Source: Pteria penguin
Lineage: Eukaryota > Mollusca > Bivalvia > Pterioida > Pteriidae
Assembly: GCA_035048485.1 (NCBI GenBank)
Contig: CM068583.1
Coordinates: 29,137,841 to 29,201,840 of the forward strand
DNA: 64,000 bases
Reading direction: 5' to 3'
Shown: positions 24,360 to 35,898 of the stretch, piece after piece
Layout of the letters: each line of letters opens with the position of its first letter
How positions within the stretch are numbered: position 1 is the first letter of the stretch
Notes under the pieces: generated by a model
The model's database searches: none
What the model saw: only the letters and a program-made list of their open reading frames with translations
Told to the model about the DNA's origin: nothing
Made by a program: the position numbers and the translations under genes

Positions 24360-25258
24360 AATGTGTGGACCATTCAGAATTGTTAAAACAAAACAAGTGA
24401 ATTAGAATTATATATATACATGTATATACTATATAAAATTCTAATTCTATCAAAGCAAAATGTTTAAAGTTTTTATTCAGAACGACACTGACGAAAACTA
24501 AAGTAAAATGACAATAACAGATATTATAGTGACAGGTTGTTCCTTATTTAAGATCTTCATAACAAACAATGTAGTCCTGGTAGTGAGCAGGGTAATGGAG
24601 ACATCATATGATGCACTACAGTGTAATTGGTGTGTATTTTATTATTACATTTTGAATAAGACAGCACGGGAGTTCCTACCTTTAATGGCGTAACGGGTTA
24701 CCATGGTTTGATGTACTTTAAAATCTACATCTACACGACTTATTCGACTGAAATACAGCGGGAGTAAACTTAAAGAAAATTAGGAAGAAACTCCAGCTTT
24801 TGAATTATCGATGACTAAGTTAAAAATCTCTTCTACGATAAAGGACTGGCATTTTATTTGTAAAAGTGAGCTTAATTCAATATTTTAATATTTTGTTAAG
24901 TTCAGTATGCAAGAGCTTCCTCCAACGTCTCATCATTTTTTAAACTTATAACTAAAGCAATTATTAAAAATCACAAAAATCTCTCCTAGACTTTCAAAGG
25001 GAAGCGCAATAGTTATAATAATAATGTAATAGTAGTATTTATTTGATTTATGCCGAAGCATTTATAGCATGAGCATGGATTTCACATAGCTGTTAATTGT
25101 CAATAGTTTTGTAACTTGATAAAGGCTAAGTAGCCGAAAATTGGTGACAGAGTGTTCTTCTTATTATTAAAGCAATATATTGTTACCTAAACTCTCGACC
25201 TCGGGAGAACAACACTACATACTTAGAAAACCTTTGGTGAATTGTTTTGATCTTGTTC
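24360..25258. other. Non-coding interval
   Basis: Contains the imperfect inverse pair gaattagaattatatatat and atatactatataaaattcta (24400-24445). No supported gene. Confidence 0.4.
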
Positions 25259-25259
25259 A

Positions 25260-25504
25260 GGGGCCAGTTGTTCGAAAATTAAACCACTGGTTAAGCTAGC
25301 CAGTGGTTAAAGTTTGCGAGACGATTAATCTAATTTACAAGATTTCCGTGTAAATATCTAAATTACAGTACAGTGATGGTTACATATGCTACAAACCAAT
25401 ACACAAACCATAAATTAAAGTCTTCTTAATTCAAAGATATAGTCAGATAAAATTTAACCATTGGTTAGCTTAACCATTGGTTAACGTTTCGAACAACTGG
25501 CCCC
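25260..25504. mobile_element. MITE with GGGGCCAGTTGTTCGAAA ends
   Basis: Terminal inverted repeats GGGGCCAGTTGTTCGAAA (25260-25277) and TTTCGAACAACTGGCCCC (25487-25504). Inside each end is a short palindrome: aaccactggttaagctagcc at the left and aaccattggttagcttaacc at the right. If the outer cag on both sides is a 3-bp target duplication, PIF/Harbinger is plausible. No coding capacity. Confidence 0.88.
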
Positions 25505-27065
25505 AGATGAACTGTGAAATTTTGCGCACCTGTGGTACGCCTCTAATGGCTTCATGTTTCAGGATAAATGTTTATTAATATTTGCATACATCATTTTCAT
25601 CATTTTTACATTAAGAGTAGAAATCTTCATAAATTGATCTGTAGTTATTTGTCACTTATACGATTCGATGGTAAATTGATGTAGCGATTTAATATTTATT
25701 GTATATACAAATTTGACTACAGTATAATACACGGTAGGTATTTCTAACCGACAGAAGATAAAGTTTCTCTTGGATACCTTATTCTCTTCATCGGTTGAAT
25801 ATCATTGTTCCAAGTTTGACAGCAATTGTTTTGTTTCTTACAAACCTGTAATATTATATTTCTCCAGTTCAGATAAGTTTATTCCTGTTATTGAATTAGA
25901 TTTTAGTGGCTATTAGAATTTAACACCCTTGCCAAACGTTTTGGTTATTTGGCCACTTAATTTAAATACGAGAAAGTGAGCTCCATAGTCGTTAAACAAC
26001 ACAAATTGGGTCATTAGCGTCATCTCAGTTTATCATTTAAAATCTGTATCGCAAATTGTTATGGAGTATATTGACCAAGTCTTTCTGGTTGTCTTTTCAG
26101 CTTTTTGGCTATTTAATTGGATGAATTTGTTATAAAGTATAAACAGATCTTTTTCCTCCCTAGTTTCATCCATTTTTGTTTTATCTTACACTTCTTCTGA
26201 ATTTTGTTGTTGTTTTAACCATTCCCCCTCCCGCTTTTTCTTATTTCTTGGAATGTAAGCACATGACAGTACATTGCGCAATCGAGTCAATTTTTCAATA
26301 CTCACTTACTTTATTATCTATTATCAAACAAAGTCCTGTGCCCGATCCCATCTTCTATTGATTGAATATTGTAATCGTGTACAAGGCAGACATCCAATCT
26401 CGGTTAAACAATGCTTTGAAGTTTTTACGTTATTTCTTAAAATTTTCCCTAGGCTATTATCAATACAACATACCCGAAACGCATTTAAATAATGTTTATC
26501 TATATACTCCTAAGCAAGTACAGTAAATATAGTAAATATATTTTCATGATTTCATATTAATTTCAGGTAATTGCATAAATACAAGAGAGAAATTTATTTA
26601 AATGAGAATAACAATATTCGGGTTCCTGTCAATAATATGGGATTCATTAATGCAGTCAGATACCAGGTGTTTCCTGTGATTATCTACCAGGATATATTCC
26701 ACGTTTCCCCTTTGTGACTGTGAGGGCACTGAGTATTATCTGTCCAACACATACTAATAAAATATGATAATGTTTTTACACTTGCAGATGTTTATGAATT
26801 TCTTATATAATATTTATATTGATTTTCTCCTGTGTCTCTAATGATTTACGAGTTTTGTATATAACGATGAAAAAAAAAAATGAAAAATGAGATTTCTGCA
26901 TTTAGGTATTACTTGAAGTATTATACATTATGAAATAAGCATTTGGAATGATATGTGCATATTCTGTTGACATTTCATGCCTTTCTTTTATCTATTTTTA
27001 GGAAACTATGACACAATCAAACATAGAATGACAGGTTATGAAAAGCGCCATTACAACCATTTATT
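25505..27065. other. Non-coding interval
   Basis: No supported gene or repeat. Short frames near 26176-26492 look like chance. Confidence 0.4.
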
Positions 27066-27069
27066 TCCT

Positions 27070-27175
27070 TGGAATAAATATAACTAAGAGAAAACAGAAG
27101 ACATCTGACAAAGCTGTATGACACAAATCACCAAGGACCTTCACACAAAAAATGACAACAGCAGAACGTCAATCG
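27070..27175 (-). mobile_element. Family-B PLE tail fragment
   Basis: agagaaaacagaagacatct through aaatcaccaaggacc to aaaaaatgacaac matches 29355-29430 and 32108-32185, which are parts of the family-B tail. Only this end block is present. Confidence 0.7.
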
Positions 27176-27867
27176 TTATGATTTAAAACATAAAGACATT
27201 GCAAAGTGCATTATTCTTTTAAAACTTATAGGCAGTGTGTACCATACTTGCACATATTTAGAATAAGAAACACTAAGCAATTACCCTAAAGCAACTCAAA
27301 ATATCAACCAAATAACATTACCTTATTGTTGACACTTATAGCTAATAATTCAAGTAAAGACTAGAGAAGGAAGGTACGTACAGTTTCAAAATTCTCTTTT
27401 TCCGGTGTCACAGCCAGTTGTCCACCAGCAGTCACCCCACCACGCAGTTAAATTGTAAAACTAGTTCAGATCGCTGAATACCAGTCAGAACTCCAGATGC
27501 ACTATATTTGTGACCAAACTATAAAAAAAAAAACCCCAAAACAAAAACACCCCCCCCCCCAAAAAAAAACAAAGGAAAAAAAGAAAACCAATGCTAGCTA
27601 GCACACCCTATTATATACGTCAAGAAGAAATATGGAATTAAGTAAATTCCACGTATGGTAAGTGTCAGATTCCGAATTGATACATTGTTGTTAGTGTCAT
27701 AGTCATGTGACACCAGTTATTCTCGTATTTTACATTAATCTTACATACTTCTTAAATATCAATATTGAGAAATTCGATATTGTACTATTTCTTTATACTG
27801 TCTGAAATGACCTCATACTTTTACTGTTGCAATAATAACCTTGTTTGCCAAGTTTTCATTATTGCAA
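27176..27867. other. Non-coding interval
   Basis: A poly-C and poly-A rich patch lies at 27520-27590. No gene is supported. Confidence 0.4.
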
Positions 27868-28090
27868 TGTTGACTTATTTGTTAAGACTTTGAATATCGG
27901 TCATCGAGTGGTACTCTTTTGAATAATACTTTGATAGTAATTGAGTCATTTATTTTGAGTATGACCATGAACTACAATTTATATTGCGATAACAACGGGT
28001 TTAGGGCGGGTTTGAATTGTCGGCAGGGGACGCTTACTATTCCATGGTACTTCATACCATATACGTTTCTCCAGAGGCACGTGTCTACAT
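27868..28090 (+). repeat. R1 partial copy 2 and PLE tail scrap
   Basis: 27868-27932 matches the second half of R1 (gactttgaatatcggtcatc, gagtggtactctttt). At 28014-28045, ggcaggggacgcttact matches the family-A tail block. Both are fragments. Confidence 0.55.
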
Positions 28091-28687
28091 AGTATTCTTT
28101 ATCTGTTATTTTATATATAACGATGATTTGTAAGCCTTCATATATGACGTCACAAAAATGTTAAATTCTCCTTTTTAGCACTCTTTTCTTTAATGTTGTC
28201 GTCAATAAATAACCTTCTGTGCAATTAATAAACTATGAAGCTGCTAATTTACAATTATTCATTGACTTAAAGCATTTAAAGTTTTCCCTTTTCAAATACA
28301 AACTCATGCAACAGCAAACTATCAAAACATTTCATACCAAATCGATAAAAAGAAACCTGTCTTTATATATGACCAGTACAGATCTCATAAAATAGAATTA
28401 CTTGTCAAAACACTCTCAGTTCAATTTCAATATGACAATCAAAATCAGTTTTGTAATTGTTAGTTAGTCATCACTGTAAAACATCCTTTTCAATGATTTC
28501 TGTAAAAGCTACTTTACAAATACGTCAGTGATACAAAACACGAAAGTCACAGATGCTACGTGACTATGTAGCTAAATGATAAATATTTCATATCTAAATA
28601 TAGGCAGGTTGATGAAAAACCGTTCGTTGATAAATTATATTTGCCATTTCCGGTATTTTCAGGAATATTCACAAAATATGGATTACT

Positions 28688-28812
28688 TGGCCTCATCCCA
28701 TTCGGGATTCGTAATTGTTCTTGCTGAATTCAGCACTACTGAATTTCATTGTTTTATCAGGACTTTGAATGTCGGACTTCCAGTGGTACTCTTTCAAATT
28801 TATACTTGTTGA
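28688..28812 (+). repeat. Dispersed repeat R1, copy 3
   Basis: cctcatcccattcgggattc, gtaattgttcttgctgaa, then ggactttgaatgtcggac and gtggtactctttcaaattta. One of the best preserved copies, without the ATT expansion seen at 44038. Confidence 0.8.
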
Positions 28813-28984
28813 TTATTATTATTATCCTGATAATAACGTCCTTTTTGGGGCATACACCGCCTTTGTTCTCATGTCTGGCATGGAATGTAATATACGACCA
28901 ATAGGAAGAAAGTTAGTTTGTTCGGTATCGCAATAAAACCATTATTTCTTTTATAACATTGGTTGCCAACCCAACCATATTTGA

Positions 28985-29085
28985 TAACGATGTGGACATT
29001 CACGGACCCCGGAAATTCAGAGGTGAGACCAGGTGCCCGGTAGTGAGCCCCTCCTGTTTGGCTAGCCACATCCGCCGTGAATGCC
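28985..29085 (-). mobile_element. Family-A PLE tail fragment
   Basis: Minus-strand reading ctaccgggcacctggtctca, then cctctgaatttccggggtcc, matches the tail block that encodes SSRAPGLT at 61160-61190. Confidence 0.7.
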
Positions 29086-29189
29086 TTTGAATACAGACAA
29101 AACAAATATATTTCAGCAACTTATATACATGAATGGGAACCAATACTGTGTAGAAAGTGCTTTATCTACACAACATCAGGAAAAAGGGT

Positions 29190-29557
29190 ATAATAACACT
29201 TAAGTCAATACCTCCGCGGGGAACTTTATTACGAGCTCCACACTGCAAGAAGAATAAGTGTGACGGTAATGTAAAATTCGAAAGTACGTAAGAAAAAAAG
29301 TGGCAGTGGCTCTAATCTTATTCAGGCTTTCCGCAAAGAAAATTTATAGTGAAGGAGAAAACGGAAGACATCTGACAAAGCTGTATGATACAAATCACCA
29401 AGAACTTGTACACAAAAAATGATAATAGTAGAATATACAAGGAACGACATTACAAAAATATTCGATTTTGCTGCAGTTACGATACCGACTTAGGACGCTC
29501 AAATGAATTAACAAACGTCTCTCAATTGGTCTGGTTAACCGTTTTACGGGCAAAAGC

Positions 29558-29589
<32 letters not shown>

Positions 29590-29770
29590 AACCAGAGAAA
29601 CAAAAAGGGGGGAAGAGAAAGAAAAGAATTATTCTCCATATAGAGAACAAGGATCAACAGGTATCTCAAGAAAACAGGTCATAAAAATTTATCACACACG
29701 AAAAATTTGTAGAAGAATATGTTGCTATCAAAAATATTTAAGGCCTCATCAACCGTGCTCTGCCCGTCTG
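29190..29770 (-). mobile_element. Family-B PLE 3' tail
   Basis: Reverse complement of the tail at 49260-49600: matches include ttacgataccgacttaggac and the ggttaaccgttttacgggc block near 29540. An A-rich insertion (29557-29610) interrupts it and creates a spurious lysine-rich frame. It directly follows the family-B RT at 29924-31150 on the minus strand. Confidence 0.8.
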
Positions 29771-29923
29771 TAAGCGAGTCCCGACTAACAGTCAGAGGGA
29801 ACGAGGATCAGGACCTTGTCTCTCCCCTAAAAGGTTTGGACAAAGCCATTATAGAGTCCCTACAGCCCTGTTAGTCCTATGGTCTTAGCGATGATCTCGG
29901 GTTGATGTCGATGTCAAAGGCGT

Positions 29924-31150
29924 TTAAATAATTTTTGAACTCGCCGATATGAAATTATCGGAACCTTTGACCCTCCTTAGTTTGTACACTAGATCACCGT
30001 ACAAATTGGGATGGGAAATTCCGCTGGACAAAAAAGTCACATTTCCGAATTTAGGTAAAATGTCTGAATAATATCTATAAAACTGACCAAAAGTTTTTCG
30101 AAGCTTATGATACATATAACCCTGAGTAAGAAGTTTAAAACTAATCCGAGAATTTTTTCGCGAAAGTCCAAAACGTTAGTGCAGGCTCTAGCGAACCGAA
30201 CCAATATTGACTAATATATATACCATATGATGGGAGTCTGGGGACATCAGCATCTAGATCAGGTAAATTTACAATAGGAAATCCAAAGTCATCACGTTTA
30301 CCATATATGTTGGTATGAATATTGTTGTTAATAATTTTAAAATTTAAGTCCAAAAAGGGTGTTTCCTGGTCGGAAGTATTGGCTTTGTTTAATTTAAGTT
30401 CAGATGGATAAATGTCAGTGATATAGTATTCAAACTCAGGGTTATCGATAACTAAAATATCATCAAGACATCTAGAGGAGTCATTGAATTTATAAGGTCG
30501 AAACGTTTAGAAGTTTGAATAAAATGAATAAAGTCTCTCTCATAACAATATAAAAATTAATCTGCTATAAGGGGAGCGCAGTTAGTGCCCATATGAATCC
30601 CAATAATCTGTTGATAAGTCTTGCCATTAAATTGTACACAAATATTATTCATCAAAAATGTGATGACATTACACAATTCAGTACAAGTCCAATATTTATA
30701 ATTATCATATTGTTTGTTAGAGAAAAATCCAGATGTAACTGAAGTACAGAGTTATGACTTGGACTCTCTTTTGAAACACCAGCGTATGAGAGACAACAAT
30801 TTGATTTTGATTAAGTCATGAGGTAAAGAGGTATATAGTGTCGAAAATCAAAAGTAGAAACGTTATTAGCCTCAAAATTTCTTAAACGGAATTTTTCAAT
30901 GGTTTTGTTAGAATTTTTGATAGATCGAAAGTAATTGACGTTACTATTGCTAAAGACAGCATTACAATACTTGATAACATGGTCTTTAACTGCAATGAGA
31001 GTGGAAGTAATATGTTTAGAGAGCACAGTTGTAGACCAATGACTAGAATTTGATATCAAACGTGATATATATGGATTTTTGTGTAATTTGGGAAGCCAAT
31101 ACATTGTTGGGAGATCATTTTTATCAATGCTGAAATTGAAGTCACACATA
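29924..31150 (-). pseudogene. Family-B PLE reverse transcriptase, main part
   Basis: The minus strand begins DFNFSIDKNDLPTMYWLPKLHK, the PLE finger motif, then RLISNSSHWSTTVLSKHIT, VSTFDF, a palm entrance (cccatatgaatcc region near 30590, equivalent to GIPMGTN), YLDD-equivalent near 30450, DFGFPIVNLPDLD and, at the end, YHKLRKTFGQFYR and GDLVYKLRRVKGSD. It aligns throughout with 47800-49080. Several stops and frameshifts break it. A hammerhead-type repeat separates it from its N-terminal part. Confidence 0.82.
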
Positions 31151-31151
31151 G

Positions 31152-31540
31152 CAGTGCGCATATGGTGCACAAAATTAAAAGGTATATATGTTCTATATTC
31201 ATTATAACCACTAGGCCGGTGTCACTGCTGGTGGACTGATAGTTCCCGAGGGCATCATAATTCTAGTTTTCAGCTTTTGTGCTGGCATGAAATATATACT
31301 TCACATTTTCAGTCATCAAATTAAGTAAATCACTCTAAAACTAAGGAGTATCTCCCTCATACATAGTTCTGTCTTTAGATAGATTCTTTCATTCACTTTT
31401 CGGTCATATTGGCTTCAACACTGCTCTTCAAATATTTATATAATATGAAAATTCCAATCATTCGGCCACGAGCATCACTGACGAGACATAACTTGTCGAA
31501 ATGCGCATATGGGGCAAAAAATTAAAAGGTATATATGGTC
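31152..31540 (+). mobile_element. Hammerhead-bearing repeat (retrozyme-like) inserted in the family-B RT
   Basis: Starts tgcgcatatggtgcac, continues through gtgtcactgctggtggac and ccgagggcatcata, and ends with a second junction box at 31470-31540, about 1.1 units of 348 bp. The box has CTGACGA (31478-31484), stem II gaca/tgtc with loop taact, GAAA (31498-31501), and tgcgc pairing with gtgca-type sequence, which is a hammerhead core. The nucleotide before the cleavage position is not U as required, so activity is doubtful. The family-B RT resumes on both sides. Confidence 0.8.
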
Positions 31541-31696
31541 TTTATTGTTTACAGTGGTCAGATATGATCTTGTCTTTAAACAGTGGGGTTTCAATATAAG
31601 TAGAAGTAGAGTTCAATTCAATTTTAAAAACTGTAATAGTGTATATTTTTCAAACAATTATAATATTATTAACTGCTTTGTCAGCCGGTACGAATA
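31541..31696 (-). pseudogene. Family-B RT, N-terminal part cut off by the insertion
   Basis: The minus strand reads LFVPADKAVNNIIIV, the PLE motif found as VFVPADKADNNIIVV at 47655-47700, then ELNSTSTYIETPLFKDKI. It belongs upstream of 29924-31150. A second, inverse hammerhead repeat bounds it on the right. Confidence 0.8.
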
Positions 31697-31775
31697 AATA
31701 TAGAATATATATACCTTTTAATTTTGTGCACCATATGCGCATTTCGACAAGTTATGTCTCTTCATTGATGCTTTT
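31697..31775 (-). mobile_element. Hammerhead-repeat fragment, inverse orientation
   Basis: Reverse complement holds TGAAGA, stem II gaca/tgtc, GAAA, then tgcgcatatggtgcac and ttaaaaggtatatat. Only the junction box is present. Confidence 0.75.
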
Positions 31776-31974
31776 GGATTGAATATAAGGATAGTCATAT
31801 CTTAGAGGAGAAATACTAAAAGTACTGAACAACTTTTTACAAGAAGAGCGAGGAAGATGAAATAATAGACACATAGGGTAATCTAAGAGGGGTTAGTAAA
31901 AGTTTGGGTGATTTATTCTTTAGGTTTAATATATTACAAACCATGGTGTAGAGGTGTACAGTATATAATGTATG

Positions 31975-32346
31975 TACAGTCCTAGGGGAAAAGCCCGACA
32001 CAACCAAGTCATTTACCTAAGGGTTGGATAATAGCACTTAAAACACCCGGCTGCGGAGAATCTTTTTACAGACTATACACTGCAACCGAGAATAAGTGTA
32101 GATATAAAAGAGAAAACAGAAGACATCTGACAAAGTTGTATGACACAAATCACCAAGGACCTGCACACACAAAAAATGATAAGAGTAGAATATACAAGGA
32201 ACGGCATTACAAAAAATATTCGATTGTACTGCGGTTACGATACTGACTTCGGACGGTCAATTGAAGTAACAAACGTCTCTCAATTGGTGTGGTTAACCGG
32301 TTTACGGGCGCCCACCTTCTCACTCAACGCAAAAGCAGCACAATAA
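31975..32346 (-). mobile_element. Family-B PLE tail, second copy (upstream direct repeat)
   Basis: Matches 29190-29560 in the same orientation, including the taatagcacttaaaacaccc block and the ggttaaccggtttacgggcg block at 32293-32312. With 29190-29770 it flanks the RT as a direct repeat, the pseudo-LTR arrangement typical of PLEs. Confidence 0.75.
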
Positions 32347-33292
32347 AAAGATGAAAAGAAAACAATTTTTATTCTGACTGATGATTAACATTTTCGTTAA
32401 TATTGAATTATGTTTAAAATATTCTACTATATTTTATGGGAATATTTTCGCAATTATGAGATCACTTGAGACAATTTCAGTATTTTGCTTTCCAAAGAAT
32501 CCATTTTCATAATATCAAAGTATTATTCATGTAAGCATCTTTTCGAGAAACTGCTATGTACAATTGATGATTTACAACATATTTATATACAATTTAGCAT
32601 TACGATTAAGATACTCATCATGACGTATTCTTTACTGTAATAACAATACATTTAAATGATTTGTCGGTCACCTTCACAAATGTCAAAATGATATCCATAT
32701 AAACTTGATTAAATTACTGCCGAACACGGTGCCATCCTCTAGGCCTCATGAATTTCATAAGTTATTGCCATGGTGTCTAAAAAGTCACTTGGTTCAGATA
32801 TAGGGTAAAAACAATCCTGAAGTGAATTGAATTTCGCATTTTCCATAATTCTGACTTTAAACCAAAGCAATTATACCAACGGTTTATTTTACAGCTGTCA
32901 AAATACATAAATATTGTGATATTTGCTGTGTAGAAAATTTGTCATCAACGTGCAAAACAAGGCATTTACGAAATGTGGACATCTGACATGATTAATGTAA
33001 CAGATGTAGATTTGATAAGGAAAATATAGCAGTCGTGTTGTCTACAAAATTGATTGCATATGATTTTCAGGTGGTGGAATAAGACATTGCCATGTAATAA
33101 GAAATTAGTAATACTTGATATTAACTATGTAAGAGAGATCTTGTAATATCCTACAGTTGGAAATATTAATTCTCCTTATAAGTCTAGGTATACGGCATCT
33201 TATAGATATTTCTGTAGTACTTTTGTTTAATTTTAGAACACGAGGTTTCCACGAAACATTAGTAACATGCTAACAGGAATCACTCACTCCTT
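32347..33292. other. Non-coding interval
   Basis: No supported gene or repeat. Confidence 0.4.
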
Positions 33293-33428
33293 CGGACCAG
33301 GTCTCATCCGAGTTTGGGATTACCAATTGTTCATGGTAAAACCAGCGCCATCACATTTGCAGGTCGTTTTACTTAACTTTGAATTTCGGTCACTAAGTTG
33401 TACTCTTATGAATTTCTAACTTCATGTA
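33293..33428 (+). repeat. Dispersed repeat R1, copy 4
   Basis: ccaggtctcatccgagtttg, taccaattgttcatgg, aaaccagcgccatca, then aactttgaatttcggtcact and ttgtactcttatgaattt. A tcactccttcggacc block precedes it, as in copy 1. Confidence 0.75.
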
Positions 33429-35463
33429 ATCATTATCATTTTTATCATTAATATAATTTAAAAAAAACCTTCCTAAACAATAACAACTTTTCTATTTACT
33501 CTTTATTGGTTTATCAATAGCGCTTTAAAAACCCCGAGAAGTAGCAGATTCATCAATATAATGGTGCCAAGGAAATGCCTGGTTTAAATAACTTCAATGT
33601 ATTTTCATTTTCGTTAAATATATTAGGTACCATTTTCATTATTTAGATGTTTTTTTACCCTCAAATAAGTTCTGTTGATTTAAACATTTATAATTTTTGT
33701 GTAGAAAAAGCATTCAATTTGTTACGCCGTTTATGTTCAAACGTAAATTATTATTCCTGTTTTTGTTTGATGTATCTATACCTTAATTAAGGGTTTGAAT
33801 CTTCATATAAACATAGTACAACAAAGAGTCTCGCCGATATTTTCCACCATTTAGGGTGCCTACTTAATGTTTGTTGTGTTTTGTATATGTATCAGACTTC
33901 AAGTTTTATCCAGCAGTGCGAAAATGATGTAATAAATGAAAAAACTAAACATATGTGCAGCAAATCAAACTCACGAGAATTCAATATTGTTGATCATTTG
34001 GTTAGGTATCTTCTTGGTATTTATTTGCTTTTATTTTAATAAAATAGTAAAAGAAACATATATATCAGTAGTATTAATCTGATACACACCGTGCGGATTT
34101 TGTCAATATATGCTAAAGATAAAAAAACCTGTGGATGTCTAACTAATTACTGTTTTGACCTAATAGAAAGAGTCAAAACCCATATAACGACAACTATGAC
34201 AGGAAGCTGTAGGTTTACATGTTTTTGAAATTACATCATGCTGTTTGCATGAAAATGCAATCATTTGATCATGTTGTTATATAGAGTTGTTTGTATATAT
34301 GGAGTAATTGAATCTGAAATGTACGTGAAAAAATTGAATAAAACCATTTATCCACCATAACCCACAAATTTTTATTTCAAAGTATCATATACAGAATAAA
34401 GAAAAGACCAAAGAACAAGGGGATTGCCAGGCAATATGAAGGGACTTATTTCAATAGATTCGCGTCAATACTTCTATACAAACCACCAAGAGTAAAATAA
34501 ATTTGGATGGTAATAGGAATATGAACACAAGATGTTTTTCCCAGGTCTGGTTAAATGTCCGAATAATATTTAATTTGTGGAGGTCTGAGATGTAAATATG
34601 ATTTCAATGAATCTTTGAATGATTTAAAAGATTGTCTTACTACACTTCAAGTTTCATAATAAATAACAGTTCTGGCCACATATTTATGATATCCACAATA
34701 ACACGTTACTTTTCTTATTTCTATCCACATAAGGTAATGTTTGATACCTGTGTTCATATAACTCATCACGAAAATGATTCTTGAAATGTTTTCATTCAGC
34801 GATATTTTGACAAATAGGGAGAAAATAACAACGATAATTCACTTCACTTTGTATCACACACAAAATGCATAAACGGCATGTCGACAATGTAACTGCACAG
34901 GAAGTTTATTGTTATCAATTATCATGGAAACTAAGCATTTTCATGTGTTCCAGTTTTGCCACTGGTTTAAATTGAATCACTGAATAAGAAACATTTTTGA
35001 TTTTTGATTTTATGGTAATACAAATACAACAACAGTTTCATGAAATGAGTGAGAATGGAGAATGGAGGTTTAAATAAAATGATGAAATGATGTCAAATAA
35101 CAACAAATTATAATAAAGAAGAAATGAGTACAATTGATATAGCTTAAACTAGTCATATTTTCGTTTATGTATCTAAACTGGAAATGAATTTTTGTTTTAT
35201 GAAACATATAAAGCAGAACTTCCTGAAATCTAAAAGTTGACTATTTATAGATATAAATGCGCGTGGTTAATAGCCCTTTAATGTTCTAATACATATAAAG
35301 TCTTTTGATTGTATGTCAGCACACTTCGTTGTTCATACACTTTCGTTGTTTCGTTTAAATATACAGTCAGTGAAATAACAAAAGAAAACAGCAATTTTTG
35401 TTCACGTTCATTTAGATTGTCAAATATTTAAGCTGGATGGATTTTCATATAGAGCCATTTCTA
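33429..35463. other. Non-coding interval downstream of the secreted-protein gene
   Basis: On the minus strand this is the 3' side of the gene at 35464-35862. An AATAAA (tttatt at 34905-34910) is a possible polyadenylation signal, about 555 bases past the stop. No other gene is supported. Confidence 0.4.
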
Positions 35464-35862
35464 TCAGTTCACAATTTTTGACTGATCATCATCATTCTTT
35501 TCGTTGGAGTCGTCGCTTTTGTTAACACTATTGTTGTTTGAACCTTGGCCACTGGACACCTTTGCGGTGGTCGTTTCTCCGCCTTTCTGGGGTTTACTAT
35601 CCTTAGGTGGTTTCTCATCTTCCATATCTTTGCATCCGAGGTAGCAATCAACCCTGTCGCGCCTGCAATCTTTCGCACATGAGAGATAAGACAAGCGTGA
35701 TCTAAAAAGCAGACGACAGGGTGACTCGCACATGATTGCATCGTACAAGCAGTTCAGACGGCAAGCATCTCCTCTGCGCCTCCCTTGTTTATGGTAGTTA
35801 GGTCTTGCAGCAGCAATCGCAACAAGCGAAACAAGGAGAAATGCTAATAGAAGCTTCTGCAT
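35464..35862 (-). CDS. Small secreted cysteine-rich protein with duplicated CxxxC-x6-CxxxC module
   Basis: 132 residues in one exon. I chose the ATG at 35862 because it follows a clear acceptor (ttttacctttcag, minus strand), so upstream codons of the longer frame are intron. Residues 1-19 (MQKLLLAFLLVSLVAIAAA) are a signal peptide. Residues 20-30 form a short pro-segment ending GRRR, a probable furin-type cut. The cysteines at 34, 38, 45, 49 recur at 62, 66, 73, 77: two CxxxC-x6-CxxxC modules exactly 28 apart. That spacing fits disulfide-linked helical hairpins. Residues 78-132 are hydrophilic, rich in Lys, Ser, Asn and Asp, with no cysteine. I do not recognise the family. Helical-hairpin antimicrobial or channel-acting peptides are one possible fold analogue, and a mantle-secretory or other extracellular role is equally open. 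A 5' UTR exon must lie to the right. Confidence 0.85.
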   Translation of the reverse strand: MQKLLLAFLLVSLVAIAAARPNYHKQGRRRGDACRLNCLYDAIMCESPCRLLFRSRLSYLSCAKDCRRDRVDCYLGCKDMEDEKPPKDSKPQKGGETTTAKVSSGQGSNNNSVNKSDDSNEKNDDDQSKIVN

Positions 35863-35876
35863 CTGAAAGGTAAAAG
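35863..35876 (-). promoter_or_regulatory. 3' splice acceptor that fixes the start of the secreted-protein exon
   Basis: Minus-strand ttttacctttcag directly precedes ATGCAG. This implies a non-coding first exon upstream, as in many bivalve secreted-peptide genes. Confidence 0.75.
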
Positions 35877-35898
35877 AAGTTATTAGACAATGAATCAA

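Noticed and set aside
25110..25150. Second hammerhead-like box (ttgataaaggctaagtagcc then gaaa)
   Set aside because: The core G at position 8 is A and no stem III can be drawn.
29385..29684. Lysine-rich frame of 99 codons
   Set aside because: Formed by an A-rich insertion in a family-B PLE tail.
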